Assembly (NCBI RefSeq): GCF_016905445.1
Contig: NZ_JAFEXF010000051.1
Coordinates: 1-40,328 of the forward strand
DNA: 40,328 nt
Direction of reading: 5' to 3'
DNA from: Streptomyces sp. G44
Lineage (GTDB): Bacteria > Actinomycetota > Actinomycetes > Streptomycetales > Streptomycetaceae
Below, one piece after another: positions 7,361 to 14,036 of this stretch (positions within the stretch are counted from its first letter, which is position 1; each line of letters opens with the position of its first letter). A model generated the notes under the pieces. The model did no database searches. It saw only the letters and a list, made by a program, of their open reading frames with translations, and was not told the origin of the DNA. Made by a program: the position numbers and the translations under genes.

Positions 7361-7933
7361 CTACTTGAAGAAAGCGATGCCGTCGTCGGGCAGGTCGCCG
7401 AGGTTGCGCGCCATGTCGGCGACCTCCTCGGGCGTGACGACCTTCTTGAGCTGCGCCGACATGTAGGGGCGCAGCGGCACCTCGGGGGTCTGCTTCTCGC
7501 CGACCCACATCAGGTCGCCCTTCACATAGCCGTAGAGCCGCTTGCCGCCGGAGTAGGGGCCGGAGGCCGCGGTGCGCGCGACGGCGTCCGTGACCAGGTC
7601 GATCTGCGGCTTCTTGTCGGCCAGCTCGCCGTACCAGACCTCGACGACGCCGTCGTCGCGGACCATCACGACCTCGACCTTGCGCTCGTCGTCGACGCGC
7701 CAGAAGCCGGACTCCGACTCCAGCGGCTTGACCTTGTTGCCCTCGGAGTCGAGCACCCATGTGTACGAGCGGTACTCGATGAAGTCCCGCCCGTCGTGCG
7801 TGAAGGAGACCTCCTGGCCGAAGTTCGCCTTCTCGGCGCCGGGGAAGTCGGTGACGCCCGCGCCCGCCCAGTTGCCGAGGAGGAAGGCGAGGGGGACGAG
7901 GGAGGGGTTCAGGTCGGACGGAATCTCGATCAT
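7361..7933 (-). CDS. Ferric nitrobindin-like protein without haem ligand
   Basis: A 190-aa beta-barrel protein of the nitrobindin/THAP4-like family (formerly DUF1794). It has the N-terminal G-x-W-x-G-x-G motif (G-N-W-A-G-A-G near residue 20) and a C-terminal strand R-P-Y-M-S-A-Q-L. Nitrobindins bind ferric haem through a proximal His in that last strand and can isomerise peroxynitrite or bind NO. Here the His position reads Tyr/Met, so haem binding of the usual kind is doubtful; this matches the actinobacterial group known to lack the ligand. The true ligand or role is unknown. It lies immediately upstream of nur (16 nt) on the same strand. Confidence 0.8.
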   Translation of the reverse strand: MIEIPSDLNPSLVPLAFLLGNWAGAGVTDFPGAEKANFGQEVSFTHDGRDFIEYRSYTWVLDSEGNKVKPLESESGFWRVDDERKVEVVMVRDDGVVEVWYGELADKKPQIDLVTDAVARTAASGPYSGGKRLYGYVKGDLMWVGEKQTPEVPLRPYMSAQLKKVVTPEEVADMARNLGDLPDDGIAFFK

Positions 7934-8018
7934 GGGAAGCTCAGGCGATCTGTGGTGGTGGGGTGAGGCAGCGCGCGAAGCGCACCATGAGGGGTGGTGG
8001 TCGGGCGACGGGTGGGCG

Positions 8019-8120
8019 TCAGCGCTGGCCCTGGTACAGCTTCTTCACGGTGAGCCCGGCGAAGGCGAGAACGCCGACGCAGACAAGGACCAGCAGGGCG
8101 GAGAAGAAGGCCTCAAGCAC
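8019..8120 (-). CDS. 33-aa single-pass membrane protein
   Basis: This tiny leftward gene has a GTG start at 8120 preceded 6 nt upstream by a GAGGAG ribosome binding site and ends with TGA at 8019-8021. The product is one hydrophobic helix (residues about 5-24, A-L-L-V-L-V-C-V-G-V-L-A-F-A-G) followed by a basic tail K-K-L-Y-Q-G-Q-R. Nothing indicates its function. The strong ribosome site, codon use and clean helix-plus-basic-tail layout support a real protein. It lies 85 nt upstream of the nitrobindin-like gene on the same strand and may be co-transcribed with it. A TACAGT hexamer near 8171 (minus strand) is a possible -10. Confidence 0.6.
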   Translation of the reverse strand: MLEAFFSALLVLVCVGVLAFAGLTVKKLYQGQR

Positions 8121-8202
8121 GGGGTGCTCCTCGGTGAGCTGATGGGGCAGGTATTCAGAGCCGGTCCCACTGTAGTCGTGCGACGCCCGTCTCTCTCTGT
8201 GA

Positions 8203-8229
8203 GGGGCCTTACGTGTGGGGCCTTACGAT
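8203..8229 (+). promoter_or_regulatory. Direct repeat overlapping the leaderless DsrE promoter
   Basis: The 11-bp word GGGGCCTTACG occurs at 8203-8213 and 8217-8227, 14 bp apart. The second copy runs into a TACGAT -10 (8224-8229) that ends 6 nt before the ATG at 8236. No ribosome binding site is present. The repeat may be an operator or a duplicated promoter; both readings are inference. Confidence 0.5.
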
Positions 8230-8235
8230 GCGGCC

Positions 8236-8598
8236 ATGGCGAAGAAGCTCGTGATCAAGGTGACCGCCGGGGCCGACGCACCCGAGCGCTGCTCCCAGGC
8301 CTTCACGGTCGCGGCCGTGGCCGTGGCCAGCGGAGTGGAGGTGTCGCTCTGGCTGACCGGTGAGTCGTCGTGGTTCGCGCTGCCGGGCCGCGCGGCGGAA
8401 TTCGACCTTCCGCACGCCGCGCCGCTGCCGGATCTGATCGACTCGATCATGTCGGCGGGCCGGATCACGCTCTGCACGCAGTGCGCCGCGCGCCGCGACA
8501 TCTCGGAGCAGGACGTCCTGCCGGGCGTGCGGATCGCGGGCGCGCAGGTGTTCGTCCAGGAGGCGACGACGGACGGCGTCCAGGCGCTCGTCTACTGA
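8236..8598 (+). CDS. DsrE/DsrF-like family protein
   Basis: A 120-aa cytosolic protein with the DsrE-like alpha/beta fold: strand K-L-V-I-K-V-T, helix, V-E-V-S-L-W-L, then a loop with Cys80 and Cys83 (L-C-T-Q-C-A). DsrE/TusD-type proteins relay sulfur through a conserved Cys; one of these two could serve, but whether this branch does so is unproven. The ATG at 8236 is preceded by a -10 and no ribosome binding site. Its stop overlaps the stop of the convergent DUF3099 gene by 7 nt. Sulfur-related genes (sulfurtransferase, DUF1416) lie nearby on the other strand. Confidence 0.75.
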   Translation: MAKKLVIKVTAGADAPERCSQAFTVAAVAVASGVEVSLWLTGESSWFALPGRAAEFDLPHAAPLPDLIDSIMSAGRITLCTQCAARRDISEQDVLPGVRIAGAQVFVQEATTDGVQALVY

Positions 8599-8852
8599 CG
8601 GGGGCGCCTGCCGTCCAGCTCGTCCCACCACTCGTCGGACTTCGGGTCGCCCGACGGGTCGTCCCACCAGCGGTCGTCGGGTCCCCGCCGGTTGGCGACC
8701 ATGGCGGCGAGCGGCGGTATCACCATCGCCACGACGCACATGCCGACGGCGACGGGGATCGACCAGAGCCGCACGACGCCCCAGGCCAGGACGAACAGGG
8801 CGATGCACGTGCCCATCATGACGAAGTAGCTGCGGCGCCGTCGCGCGTACAT
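8592..8852 (-). CDS. DUF3099 family membrane protein
   Basis: An 86-aa protein: basic N-terminus (Y-A-R-R-R-R-S), two hydrophobic helices (about residues 9-28 and 30-50), then an acidic, Trp-rich cytosolic tail (D-D-R-W-W-D-D, D-E-W-W-D-E-L). This layout is that of the actinobacterial DUF3099 family, whose function is not known. It converges on and overlaps the DsrE-like gene by 7 nt. A terminator hairpin lies upstream, so it probably has its own promoter. Confidence 0.75.
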   Translation of the reverse strand: MYARRRRSYFVMMGTCIALFVLAWGVVRLWSIPVAVGMCVVAMVIPPLAAMVANRRGPDDRWWDDPSGDPKSDEWWDELDGRRPRQ

Positions 8853-8875
8853 GTCTCCAGACTAGGCCCGGACAC

Positions 8876-8934
8876 GCCGAAGAGCCGCACCCCGTTCCAG
8901 TGGCGTCCAACCCCCTGGGGTGCGGCCCTTCGGC
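8876..8934 (-). terminator. Terminator of the sulfurtransferase-DUF1416 operon
   Basis: The arms GCCGAAG-A-GCCGCACCCC and GGGGTGCGGC-C-CTTCGGC pair over 17 bp with a single mismatch around a 23-nt loop, 20 nt past the DUF1416 stop. Confidence 0.75.
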
Positions 8935-8954
8935 CGTTCACGGCGCGACGCGGG

Positions 8955-9242
8955 TCAGACCGCGATCGCGACCTCCGCGAGGCCGCCCGTCTGCGCGACG
9001 ACCGTACGGTCGGCCGTGCCGCCGGGGACCAGGGCCCGCACGGTCCACGTGCCCTCGGCGGCGTAGAAACGGAACTGTCCGGTGGCCGAGGTGGGGACCT
9101 CGGCGGTGAACTCGCCGGTCGAGTCGAGCAGGCGCACGTAACCGGTGACGGGCTCGCCGTCGCGGGTCACCTGGCCCTGGATCGTGGTCTCACCGGGCTT
9201 GATCGTCGAAGCGTCGGGGCCGCCGGCCTTTGCTCCACACAT
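8955..9242 (-). CDS. DUF1416 (SseC-like) protein
   Basis: A 95-aa protein starting M-C-G-A-K and predicted to be all beta (an immunoglobulin/carboxypeptidase-regulatory-like strand pattern: T-T-I-Q-G-Q-V, T-G-Y-V-R-L-L, G-Q-F-R-F-Y-A). It belongs to DUF1416, which in actinobacteria stands right behind the thiosulfate sulfurtransferase gene (SseC beside CysA/SseA in mycobacteria). The Cys at position 2 is conserved in the group. A role in sulfur transfer is inferred from this fixed neighbourhood. The gap to the sulfurtransferase gene is 44 nt, and the pair ends at a strong hairpin. Confidence 0.85.
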   Translation of the reverse strand: MCGAKAGGPDASTIKPGETTIQGQVTRDGEPVTGYVRLLDSTGEFTAEVPTSATGQFRFYAAEGTWTVRALVPGGTADRTVVAQTGGLAEVAIAV

Positions 9243-9286
9243 GGGGTACTCCTGAGGGGTCGGGGGAGGGGACGGGAGGTCCGGGT

Positions 9287-10132
9287 CTACTTGTTGGCGC
9301 CGAGCTCGATCGGCACGCCGACGAGCGAGCCGTACTCGGTCCAGGAGCCGTCGTAGTTCTTGACGTTGGTCTGGCCGAGCAGCTCGTGCAGGACGAACCA
9401 GGTCAGGGCGGAGCGCTCACCGATGCGGCAGTAGGCGATGGTGTCCTTCGACAGGTCCACCTGCTCGGCCTCGTAGAGGGCCTTGAGCTCCTCGTCGGAC
9501 TTGAACGTGCCGTCGTCGTTGGCGTTCTTCGACCACGGGATGTTGCGGGCGCTCGGCACGTGGCCGGGGCGCTGCGACTGCTCCTGCGGGAGGTGGGCCG
9601 GGGCGAGCAGCTTGCCGCTGAACTCGTCGGGCGAGCGCACGTCGACCAGGTTCTGCGCGCCGATCGCGGCCACGACGTCGTCGCGGAAGGCGCGGATCGA
9701 GGTGTCCTGCGGCTTGGCCTTGTACTCGGTGGCGGGACGGCTGGGCACCTCGGCGCCGTCGACCAGGTCGCGGGAGTCCAGCTCCCACTTCTTGCGGCCG
9801 CCGTCGAGGAGCTTCACGTCCTGGTGGCCGTAGAGCTTGAAGTACCAGAAGGCGTACGAGGCGAACCAGTTGTTGTTGCCGCCGTAGAGCACGACGGTGG
9901 AGTCGTTCGCGATGCCCTTCGCCGACAGGAGCTTCTCGAAGCCCTCCTGGTCGATGAAGTCACGGCGGACCGGGTCCTGGAGGTCCTTGGTCCAGTCGAT
10001 GCGGATCGCGTTCTTGATGTGGTTCTTGTCGTAGGCGGAGGTGTCCTCGTCGACCTCGACGATGACGACCTTCGGGTCGTCGATGTGGGCCTCGACCCAG
10101 TCGGCGTCTACCAGGACGTCGCTGCGGCTCAT
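9287..10132 (-). CDS. Thiosulfate sulfurtransferase (rhodanese), CysA/SseA type
   Basis: A 281-aa protein with two tandem rhodanese domains. The C-terminal one carries the catalytic loop Cys235-R-I-G-E-R-S; the N-terminal one is inactive. It moves sulfane sulfur from thiosulfate (or mercaptopyruvate) to an acceptor; the CRxGxR loop favours thiosulfate. The ATG at 10132 has a GGAGGAGAG ribosome binding site. A cysteine-containing leader peptide and a hairpin lie upstream, so expression probably responds to cysteine supply. The DUF1416 gene follows on the same transcript. The actinobacterial name cysA is easily confused with the sulfate transporter gene, so I leave the symbol blank. Confidence 0.9.
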   Translation of the reverse strand: MSRSDVLVDADWVEAHIDDPKVVIVEVDEDTSAYDKNHIKNAIRIDWTKDLQDPVRRDFIDQEGFEKLLSAKGIANDSTVVLYGGNNNWFASYAFWYFKLYGHQDVKLLDGGRKKWELDSRDLVDGAEVPSRPATEYKAKPQDTSIRAFRDDVVAAIGAQNLVDVRSPDEFSGKLLAPAHLPQEQSQRPGHVPSARNIPWSKNANDDGTFKSDEELKALYEAEQVDLSKDTIAYCRIGERSALTWFVLHELLGQTNVKNYDGSWTEYGSLVGVPIELGANK

Positions 10133-10271
10133 GCTTCTCTCCTCCGGGGCAGTTACGGCGGTACGGCTGTGCGGGGGGACGTGCGGGTACGGCTCAGGAG
10201 CGCGGGGAGGCGCGGGCGTACGCGGCACGGGGGGTGGCCCTGACCGGAGTCGGCAACGGGCCGGGGGAATA

Positions 10272-10288
10272 CGGGAGTGCGGCTCCCG
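10272..10288 (-). promoter_or_regulatory. Hairpin directly after the leader peptide stop
   Basis: CGGGAG and CTCCCG form a 6-bp stem with a 5-nt loop. It begins one base after the leader-peptide TAG and lies about 140 nt before the sulfurtransferase start. A ribosome stalled near the end of the leader would cover or free it, as expected for an attenuator. Confidence 0.45.
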
Positions 10289-10369
10289 CTAGAAGGTGCG
10301 ACAGAGCATGGCGGCGACGCGGCACAGGTCTACTGCCCGCCGCTTCGTGAGGTCCGCCTGTCGGTTCAT
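10289..10369 (-). CDS. Cysteine-containing leader peptide (26 aa)
   Basis: A 26-codon ORF from ATG 10369 to TAG 10289. It starts M-N-R-Q-A-D-L-T-K-R-R and ends with two Cys codons (positions 16 and 23) in D-L-C-R-V-A-A-M-L-C-R-T-F. This matches the actinobacterial family of short leader peptides with a C-R-V-A-x-x-x-C-R core found upstream of sulfur-assimilation genes, where ribosome stalling at Cys codons is thought to relieve attenuation; polycysteine leaders in mycobacteria act this way. The ATG is leaderless: its -10 ends 7 nt upstream. It precedes the sulfurtransferase-DUF1416 operon by 156 nt. Confidence 0.82.
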   Translation of the reverse strand: MNRQADLTKRRAVDLCRVAAMLCRTF

Positions 10370-10376
10370 AGGGCCG

Positions 10377-10406
10377 ATCGTAGGGATGCGGGGGCGGCCG
10401 TGTCAC
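10377..10406 (-). promoter_or_regulatory. Promoter of the leader peptide-sulfurtransferase operon
   Basis: Minus strand: -35 GTGACA (10401-10406), an 18-bp spacer and -10 TACGAT (10377-10382). Transcription would start at or next to the leader ATG. This is one of the best promoter matches in the window. Confidence 0.65.
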
Positions 10407-10456
10407 CGGTGCTCCGCATACTGAGACACGATCGTCCACGATGCGGGAACGACGGA

Positions 10457-10487
10457 AGCCCGGGGCCGCCCCGATGGGCCCCGGGCT
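10457..10487 (-). terminator. Terminator after the DUF2993 gene
   Basis: AGCCCGGGGCC and GGCCCCGGGCT pair perfectly over 11 bp with a 9-nt loop, 77 nt beyond the stop of the DUF2993 gene and before the leader-peptide promoter. Confidence 0.7.
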
Positions 10488-10563
10488 CCGTGTCGTACCC
10501 GTCACATCCGCCCGCCGGACGGCTCCGTCTCGCACTGCGGACGAAGCCCCCCGGCGGCGGGGT

Positions 10564-11316
10564 TCAGCCGGTCAGGCTCACGTCCGAGCCGGTCACCGTC
10601 ATGTCCACCCCGTCCGGCGCGGCCTCGACCTTCTCCAGCTTGATCCCGGCGGGCAGATCGTCGATCTTCTGCTCGAAGTCGGTGACGTCGCGGACCATGC
10701 CCTCGGGCAGCGGCACGGCGACGCCGAGAATCTCCAGCTTCTTCGGGATCTCGTCCGCGTGGACCTTGATGGTGTCGCCCTCGACCCGCAGGGAGCTGAG
10801 CACGTGGACGGGCTTGGGCAGCTTCACGCCGCCCTTGCTGACCTCGACCTCGACCTTGATCTTGCCGTTGCCGCCGTCGGAGAGGCCGACGACCTTGCCG
10901 GTGGCGCCGAGCGGCAGCGACACGGGCTCGGACTTGCCGGCCTTCAGCAGCTCGTCGTACGAGACGTGGGCGGTTCCCGAGGCGGTCGCGGCCTTCGCCG
11001 AGCTGTAGTCGCCGGAGAACTTCACGCCCTTCATGTGGGCGGTCAGGTCGGCGATGCGGATCGAGTCGGAGCCGGACCGGGCGTCGTAGTCCTTGATGCC
11101 GATCTCCACGTCGTCGAGCTCACCGCCCGCGACCTGGGTCAGGAAGGGGAAACCCTGGATGGAGACGTCGGGCGTTTCGCTCAGCCCCTCGTTGGTGCGC
11201 AGCTTCTCCGCCGCCTTGTTCTCGGCGAAGTTCACGGCGAGCCGGTCGGCCGCCACGAACAGGCCCCCGAGGATCACCACGACGACCAGAAGTATGCGTA
11301 TGGCGCGCTTGCTCAT
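10564..11316 (-). CDS. DUF2993 (LmeA-like) membrane-anchored protein, shorter paralogue
   Basis: A 250-aa protein with an N-terminal membrane segment (residues about 6-22, I-R-I-L-L-V-V-V-V-I-L-G) and an extracytoplasmic DUF2993 domain. The family hallmark is V-S-I-Q-G-F-P-F-L-T-Q-V near residue 50. In mycobacteria, LmeA of this family binds phospholipids and supports lipomannan maturation. A lipid-binding envelope role is a reasonable inference, but Streptomyces members are uncharacterised. A ribosome binding site GGGGGAAGA precedes the ATG. A longer paralogue lies at 21579-22844. Confidence 0.8.
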   Translation of the reverse strand: MSKRAIRILLVVVVILGGLFVAADRLAVNFAENKAAEKLRTNEGLSETPDVSIQGFPFLTQVAGGELDDVEIGIKDYDARSGSDSIRIADLTAHMKGVKFSGDYSSAKAATASGTAHVSYDELLKAGKSEPVSLPLGATGKVVGLSDGGNGKIKVEVEVSKGGVKLPKPVHVLSSLRVEGDTIKVHADEIPKKLEILGVAVPLPEGMVRDVTDFEQKIDDLPAGIKLEKVEAAPDGVDMTVTGSDVSLTG

Positions 11317-11374
11317 GTCCGGTCTTCCCCCACCTTGGTCCCCCGCCTCGACTGTCCTTCCCGCGAGCCTAGAG

Positions 11375-11413
11375 GACAGGTCCCCGGCCCTTGAGCCCGG
11401 CCGGGGACCTGTC
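11375..11413 (-). terminator. Terminator of the MoaD-like/membrane protein operon
   Basis: GACAGGTCCCCGGC and its exact complement pair over 14 bp with an 11-nt loop, 36 nt after the stop of the membrane-protein gene. Confidence 0.8.
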
Positions 11414-11449
11414 GATCAGCTGGGACGATCCGACGATCGCGTACGTCCG

Positions 11450-12673
11450 TCAGCCGATGGCACGGCCGAGGAGGTAGACGGCAGGCGCGGCGGCGGCCAG
11501 CGGCAGCGCGACGCCCGCCGTCATGTGGACGAAGCGCGACGGGTAGTCGTAGCTCGCGGCGCGGTGCCCGATCAGCGCGCAGACCCCGGCGCCGACGGCG
11601 AGCAGCGCGCCCTTGCTCCCCAGGTCCGTCATGCCGCCGACGGCGACCCCGGCCCCGGCGGCCGCGAGCAGCGCGACGACGACGGAGGCGGGCGTGGGCA
11701 GCGGCAGCGCGCGGACGACGACCGCGGCGGCGACCGCCACGCCGCCCACGACGACGGCGTCGGATACGGCCCCCAGGTGTCCGGCGGCGATGATCGCGAG
11801 CGCGGCGGAGGCGACGGTGGCCATCAGCCCGTACATCCGCTCGTCCGCCCCGGCCCGGCTGCGCAGCTGGAGGACGAGGACCAGCAGCACCCACACGCCG
11901 AGGGTGCCGAGGATGGCGGCGGGCGCGTGCTCCTTGCCGACGGCGAGCAGCGCCACGTCGGCGACGACACCGCCGAGGAAGGCGAGCGCGATGCCCTGCC
12001 GCGCGGGCCACATGCCGTTGAGCCGGAACCACCCGGCGGCGGTCACGGCCTGGAGGATCACCAGCGGCACGAGCAGGGCGTACGGCCCGACGGCGGCGCC
12101 CCCGGCGAGCAGCAGCCCGAGAGCCGCGGTCAGGGCGGCGGGCTGCATCCCCGGCTCGATGATCGGCGAACGCCCCTCGGCGCGGGCGCGCTGGGCGTCG
12201 GTGACGCGGGGGTTTCCGGTGACGGTGGCGGGCCCGAACGAGGGCGCGGACGCCGCGGCTTCGGGTTCCGGCGCGCTTGCTGCCGCCGCCGGCGGCGGAG
12301 CCTGACCGTAGGGATCAGCCTGCACGGGCAGGTACGCCGTCTCCGTCACGTCCACGGCCGCGACGGGCGGCTGCACCTGCGTCTCCCAGGTCTGCCCCTC
12401 CCACTGCTGGGTGTACTGGTCCTGGGGGTACTGGTCCTGGGGGTACTGCTGCTCCGGATAGGACTGCTGGGCGTACTGCTGCTGGTCCGGATACGCCTGC
12501 TGCGCGTACTGCTGCTGGTGCTGCGGATAGGGCTGCTGGGCGTACTGCTGCTGGTCCGGGTACGCCTGCTGGGCGTACTGCTGCTGGTCCGGATACGCCT
12601 GCTGGGCGTGCTGCCCGGCGTAGGGGTCGTAGCCCTCGTACCCCTCGTAGCCCTCGTACGGCTGATTGGACAT
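11450..12673 (-). CDS. Polytopic membrane protein with Tyr/Gln-repeat N-terminus
   Basis: A 407-aa protein. Residues about 5-95 are low complexity: three E-G-Y repeats, then about five imperfect copies of an 11-12-residue Y-A-Q-Q-x-Y-P-D-Q-Q-Q unit. An Ala/Pro linker follows, and from about residue 175 there are roughly nine hydrophobic helices to the C-terminus. No enzyme motif is visible. The tail is probably a disordered cytosolic region that could mediate self-association or partner binding; that is inference. The ATG at 12673 is preferred over the ATG at 12682, because the GGAGGA site is 8 nt from the former and abuts the latter. It follows the MoaD-like gene with about 5 nt between stop and start and is probably translationally coupled. 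Confidence 0.75.
   Translation of the reverse strand: MSNQPYEGYEGYEGYDPYAGQHAQQAYPDQQQYAQQAYPDQQQYAQQPYPQHQQQYAQQAYPDQQQYAQQSYPEQQYPQDQYPQDQYTQQWEGQTWETQVQPPVAAVDVTETAYLPVQADPYGQAPPPAAAASAPEPEAAASAPSFGPATVTGNPRVTDAQRARAEGRSPIIEPGMQPAALTAALGLLLAGGAAVGPYALLVPLVILQAVTAAGWFRLNGMWPARQGIALAFLGGVVADVALLAVGKEHAPAAILGTLGVWVLLVLVLQLRSRAGADERMYGLMATVASAALAIIAAGHLGAVSDAVVVGGVAVAAAVVVRALPLPTPASVVVALLAAAGAGVAVGGMTDLGSKGALLAVGAGVCALIGHRAASYDYPSRFVHMTAGVALPLAAAAPAVYLLGRAIG
12415..12655 (-). repeat. In-gene tandem repeats encoding Y-A-Q-Q-x-Y-P units
   Basis: Imperfect 33-36-bp repeats (word TACTGCTGCTGGTCCGGATA and variants on the plus strand) encode the Tyr/Gln-rich tail, followed by two 15-bp copies for Y-P-Q-D-Q and, at the N-terminus, 9-bp E-G-Y copies. 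Such tracts can change copy number by slippage. Confidence 0.7.
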
Positions 12674-12678
12674 GGCGC

Positions 12679-12933
12679 TCATCCTCCTGCGAACGGCGGG
12701 AGCACCTCGACCGTGCCGCCCTCGGCCAGGCGTACGGTCTCATGCCCGCGGGTCCCGACGGGGGCACCGTCGACCAGGAAGGAGCACCGCTGGAGGACCC
12801 GGACGAGTTCTCCGGGGTGCCGCTCACGGGCGGCGGCCAGCGCCTCGGCGAGCGTCGTGGCCGCGTACGGCTCCTCGGCGACGCCCGCGGCCGCCTTGGC
12901 AGCGGCCCAGTAGCGAATGGTGCCGTTCACCAT
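12679..12933 (-). CDS. MoaD/ThiS-like sulfur-carrier protein
   Basis: An 84-aa beta-grasp protein starting T-I-R-Y-W-A-A-A-K and ending P-P-F-A-G-G. The C-terminal Gly-Gly is what MoaD, ThiS and CysO carriers need for adenylation and thiocarboxylation. It could supply sulfur for molybdopterin or another cofactor. No E1-like or moa gene is adjacent, so the pathway cannot be assigned. The stop lies 5 nt before the preferred start of the membrane protein. The alpha/beta hydrolase ends 12 nt upstream, so the three genes look like one transcript. Confidence 0.82.
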   Translation of the reverse strand: MVNGTIRYWAAAKAAAGVAEEPYAATTLAEALAAARERHPGELVRVLQRCSFLVDGAPVGTRGHETVRLAEGGTVEVLPPFAGG

Positions 12934-12945
12934 GCGACTCCCCTT

Positions 12946-13800
12946 TCAGTCGGCGGTTGCCGACGTCCATGATGCCGTGGCCCACGCCGCGATCCGCCCC
13001 GCGAGCTCGTCCGAGGCCGCGTGCTCCGCGTGCCCCATGCCTTCCTCCAGCCACAGCTCGGCCCCCTCCGGCGCGGCGGCGGCCAGCGTCCGGGGGTGGT
13101 CGACGGGGAAGTACGGGTCGCGGGTGCCGTGCACGACGAGCAGCGGTGTCGCGCCGATCAGGGCAACGGATTCGACGGGCGAGAGGGGGACGGGGTCCCA
13201 CTCGTGCGGGTGGATTCGCGTGCGCAGCCCGAAGCGGCCGACCACGCGTCCTGTGGGCCGCGTCACGACCCAGTGCAGCCGCCGCATCGGCGCCGTTCCG
13301 CGGTAGTACCAGCGTGCGGGGGCGCTGACCGCGACCACCGCGTCGGTCCGCGCTTCCGTGCGCCCCCGGTGTGACGCGGCGTGACGGAGCACGACGGAAC
13401 CGCCCATCGAGAACCCGACGGTCACCACGTGCGCGTGGCCGAGCGAGCGCGCCCACTCCACCGCCGCCGCCAGGTCCAGCACCTCGCGGTCGCCGACCGT
13501 GGAGTGCCCGCCGGACGCGCCGTGCCCCCGGAACGAGAACGTGATCACGGCCGCACGCTGCGCGAAGACACCCGCGATGCGGCGCACGTGGGGCCGCGCG
13601 AGGTCGCCGGTGAAACCGTGCGCGAGGACGACGGCGACGCCCCCGTGACCGACCGGGCTCCTCGGGCCGGGGTCGTACGCGGCGTCGATGGCGACCCCGT
13701 CCTGTGTACGGAGCGTGGCGCGTCGTCGAACACCAGGCTGAGCGCGAGTGAGCGGCGGCACAGAAGATCGCGCCTTTTGACCTGCCGGACCGGAACTCAT
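12946..13800 (-). CDS. Alpha/beta hydrolase
   Basis: A 284-aa protein with a complete catalytic triad in the expected order: nucleophile S131 in G-F-S-M-G-G, acid D228 in H-G-T-R-D-P, and base H257 in G-M-G-H. The oxyanion part H-G-F-T-G lies near residue 61. It is probably an esterase or acyl hydrolase of unknown substrate, cytosolic (no signal peptide). The ATG at 13800 has no ribosome binding site and a CACAAT hexamer 7 nt upstream, so it may be leaderless. It is divergent from glnR and its upstream ORF. Confidence 0.82.
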   Translation of the reverse strand: MSSGPAGQKARSSVPPLTRAQPGVRRRATLRTQDGVAIDAAYDPGPRSPVGHGGVAVVLAHGFTGDLARPHVRRIAGVFAQRAAVITFSFRGHGASGGHSTVGDREVLDLAAAVEWARSLGHAHVVTVGFSMGGSVVLRHAASHRGRTEARTDAVVAVSAPARWYYRGTAPMRRLHWVVTRPTGRVVGRFGLRTRIHPHEWDPVPLSPVESVALIGATPLLVVHGTRDPYFPVDHPRTLAAAAPEGAELWLEEGMGHAEHAASDELAGRIAAWATASWTSATAD

Positions 13801-13976
13801 GTGAGCTATTGTGCTGGGCAGAGGACCTGGGCAACGCAGCCCCCGGGTCCTTTTGTGCTTTCAGGCGGCCCGGGGCGCGGGCCCCGAGCACCCGTACCGA
13901 GCAGTGCCGTAAACGCCCCCGAGCTCAAAAGAGCAGGGGGGACCCCCTCCGCAGGGACCGAGGAGGAACCGACGTT

Positions 13977-14036
13977 ATGGGCGAGCGAAACGTGCACGAC
14001 GACCGCAGGACCACCCAGGCAGGTGGGGCGCGATGA
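13977..14036 (+). CDS. Short upstream ORF (19 codons) overlapping the glnR start
   Basis: An ATG at 13977 stands 9 nt after a near-perfect ribosome site (GGAGGA inside GAGGAGGAA). The frame runs 19 codons ([11 protein letters not shown]...) and its TGA (14034-14036) overlaps the glnR ATG in the ATGA arrangement. The peptide has no known family. Its ribosome site is stronger than that of glnR itself (AGGTGG), so translation of glnR may be coupled to it. Whether the peptide or only the act of translation matters is unknown. An A-G-rich and C-rich short inverted repeat (about 13936-13948) lies just upstream. The rest of the 13801-14032 gap shows no other gene. Confidence 0.5.
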   Translation: MGERNVHDDRRTTQAGGAR

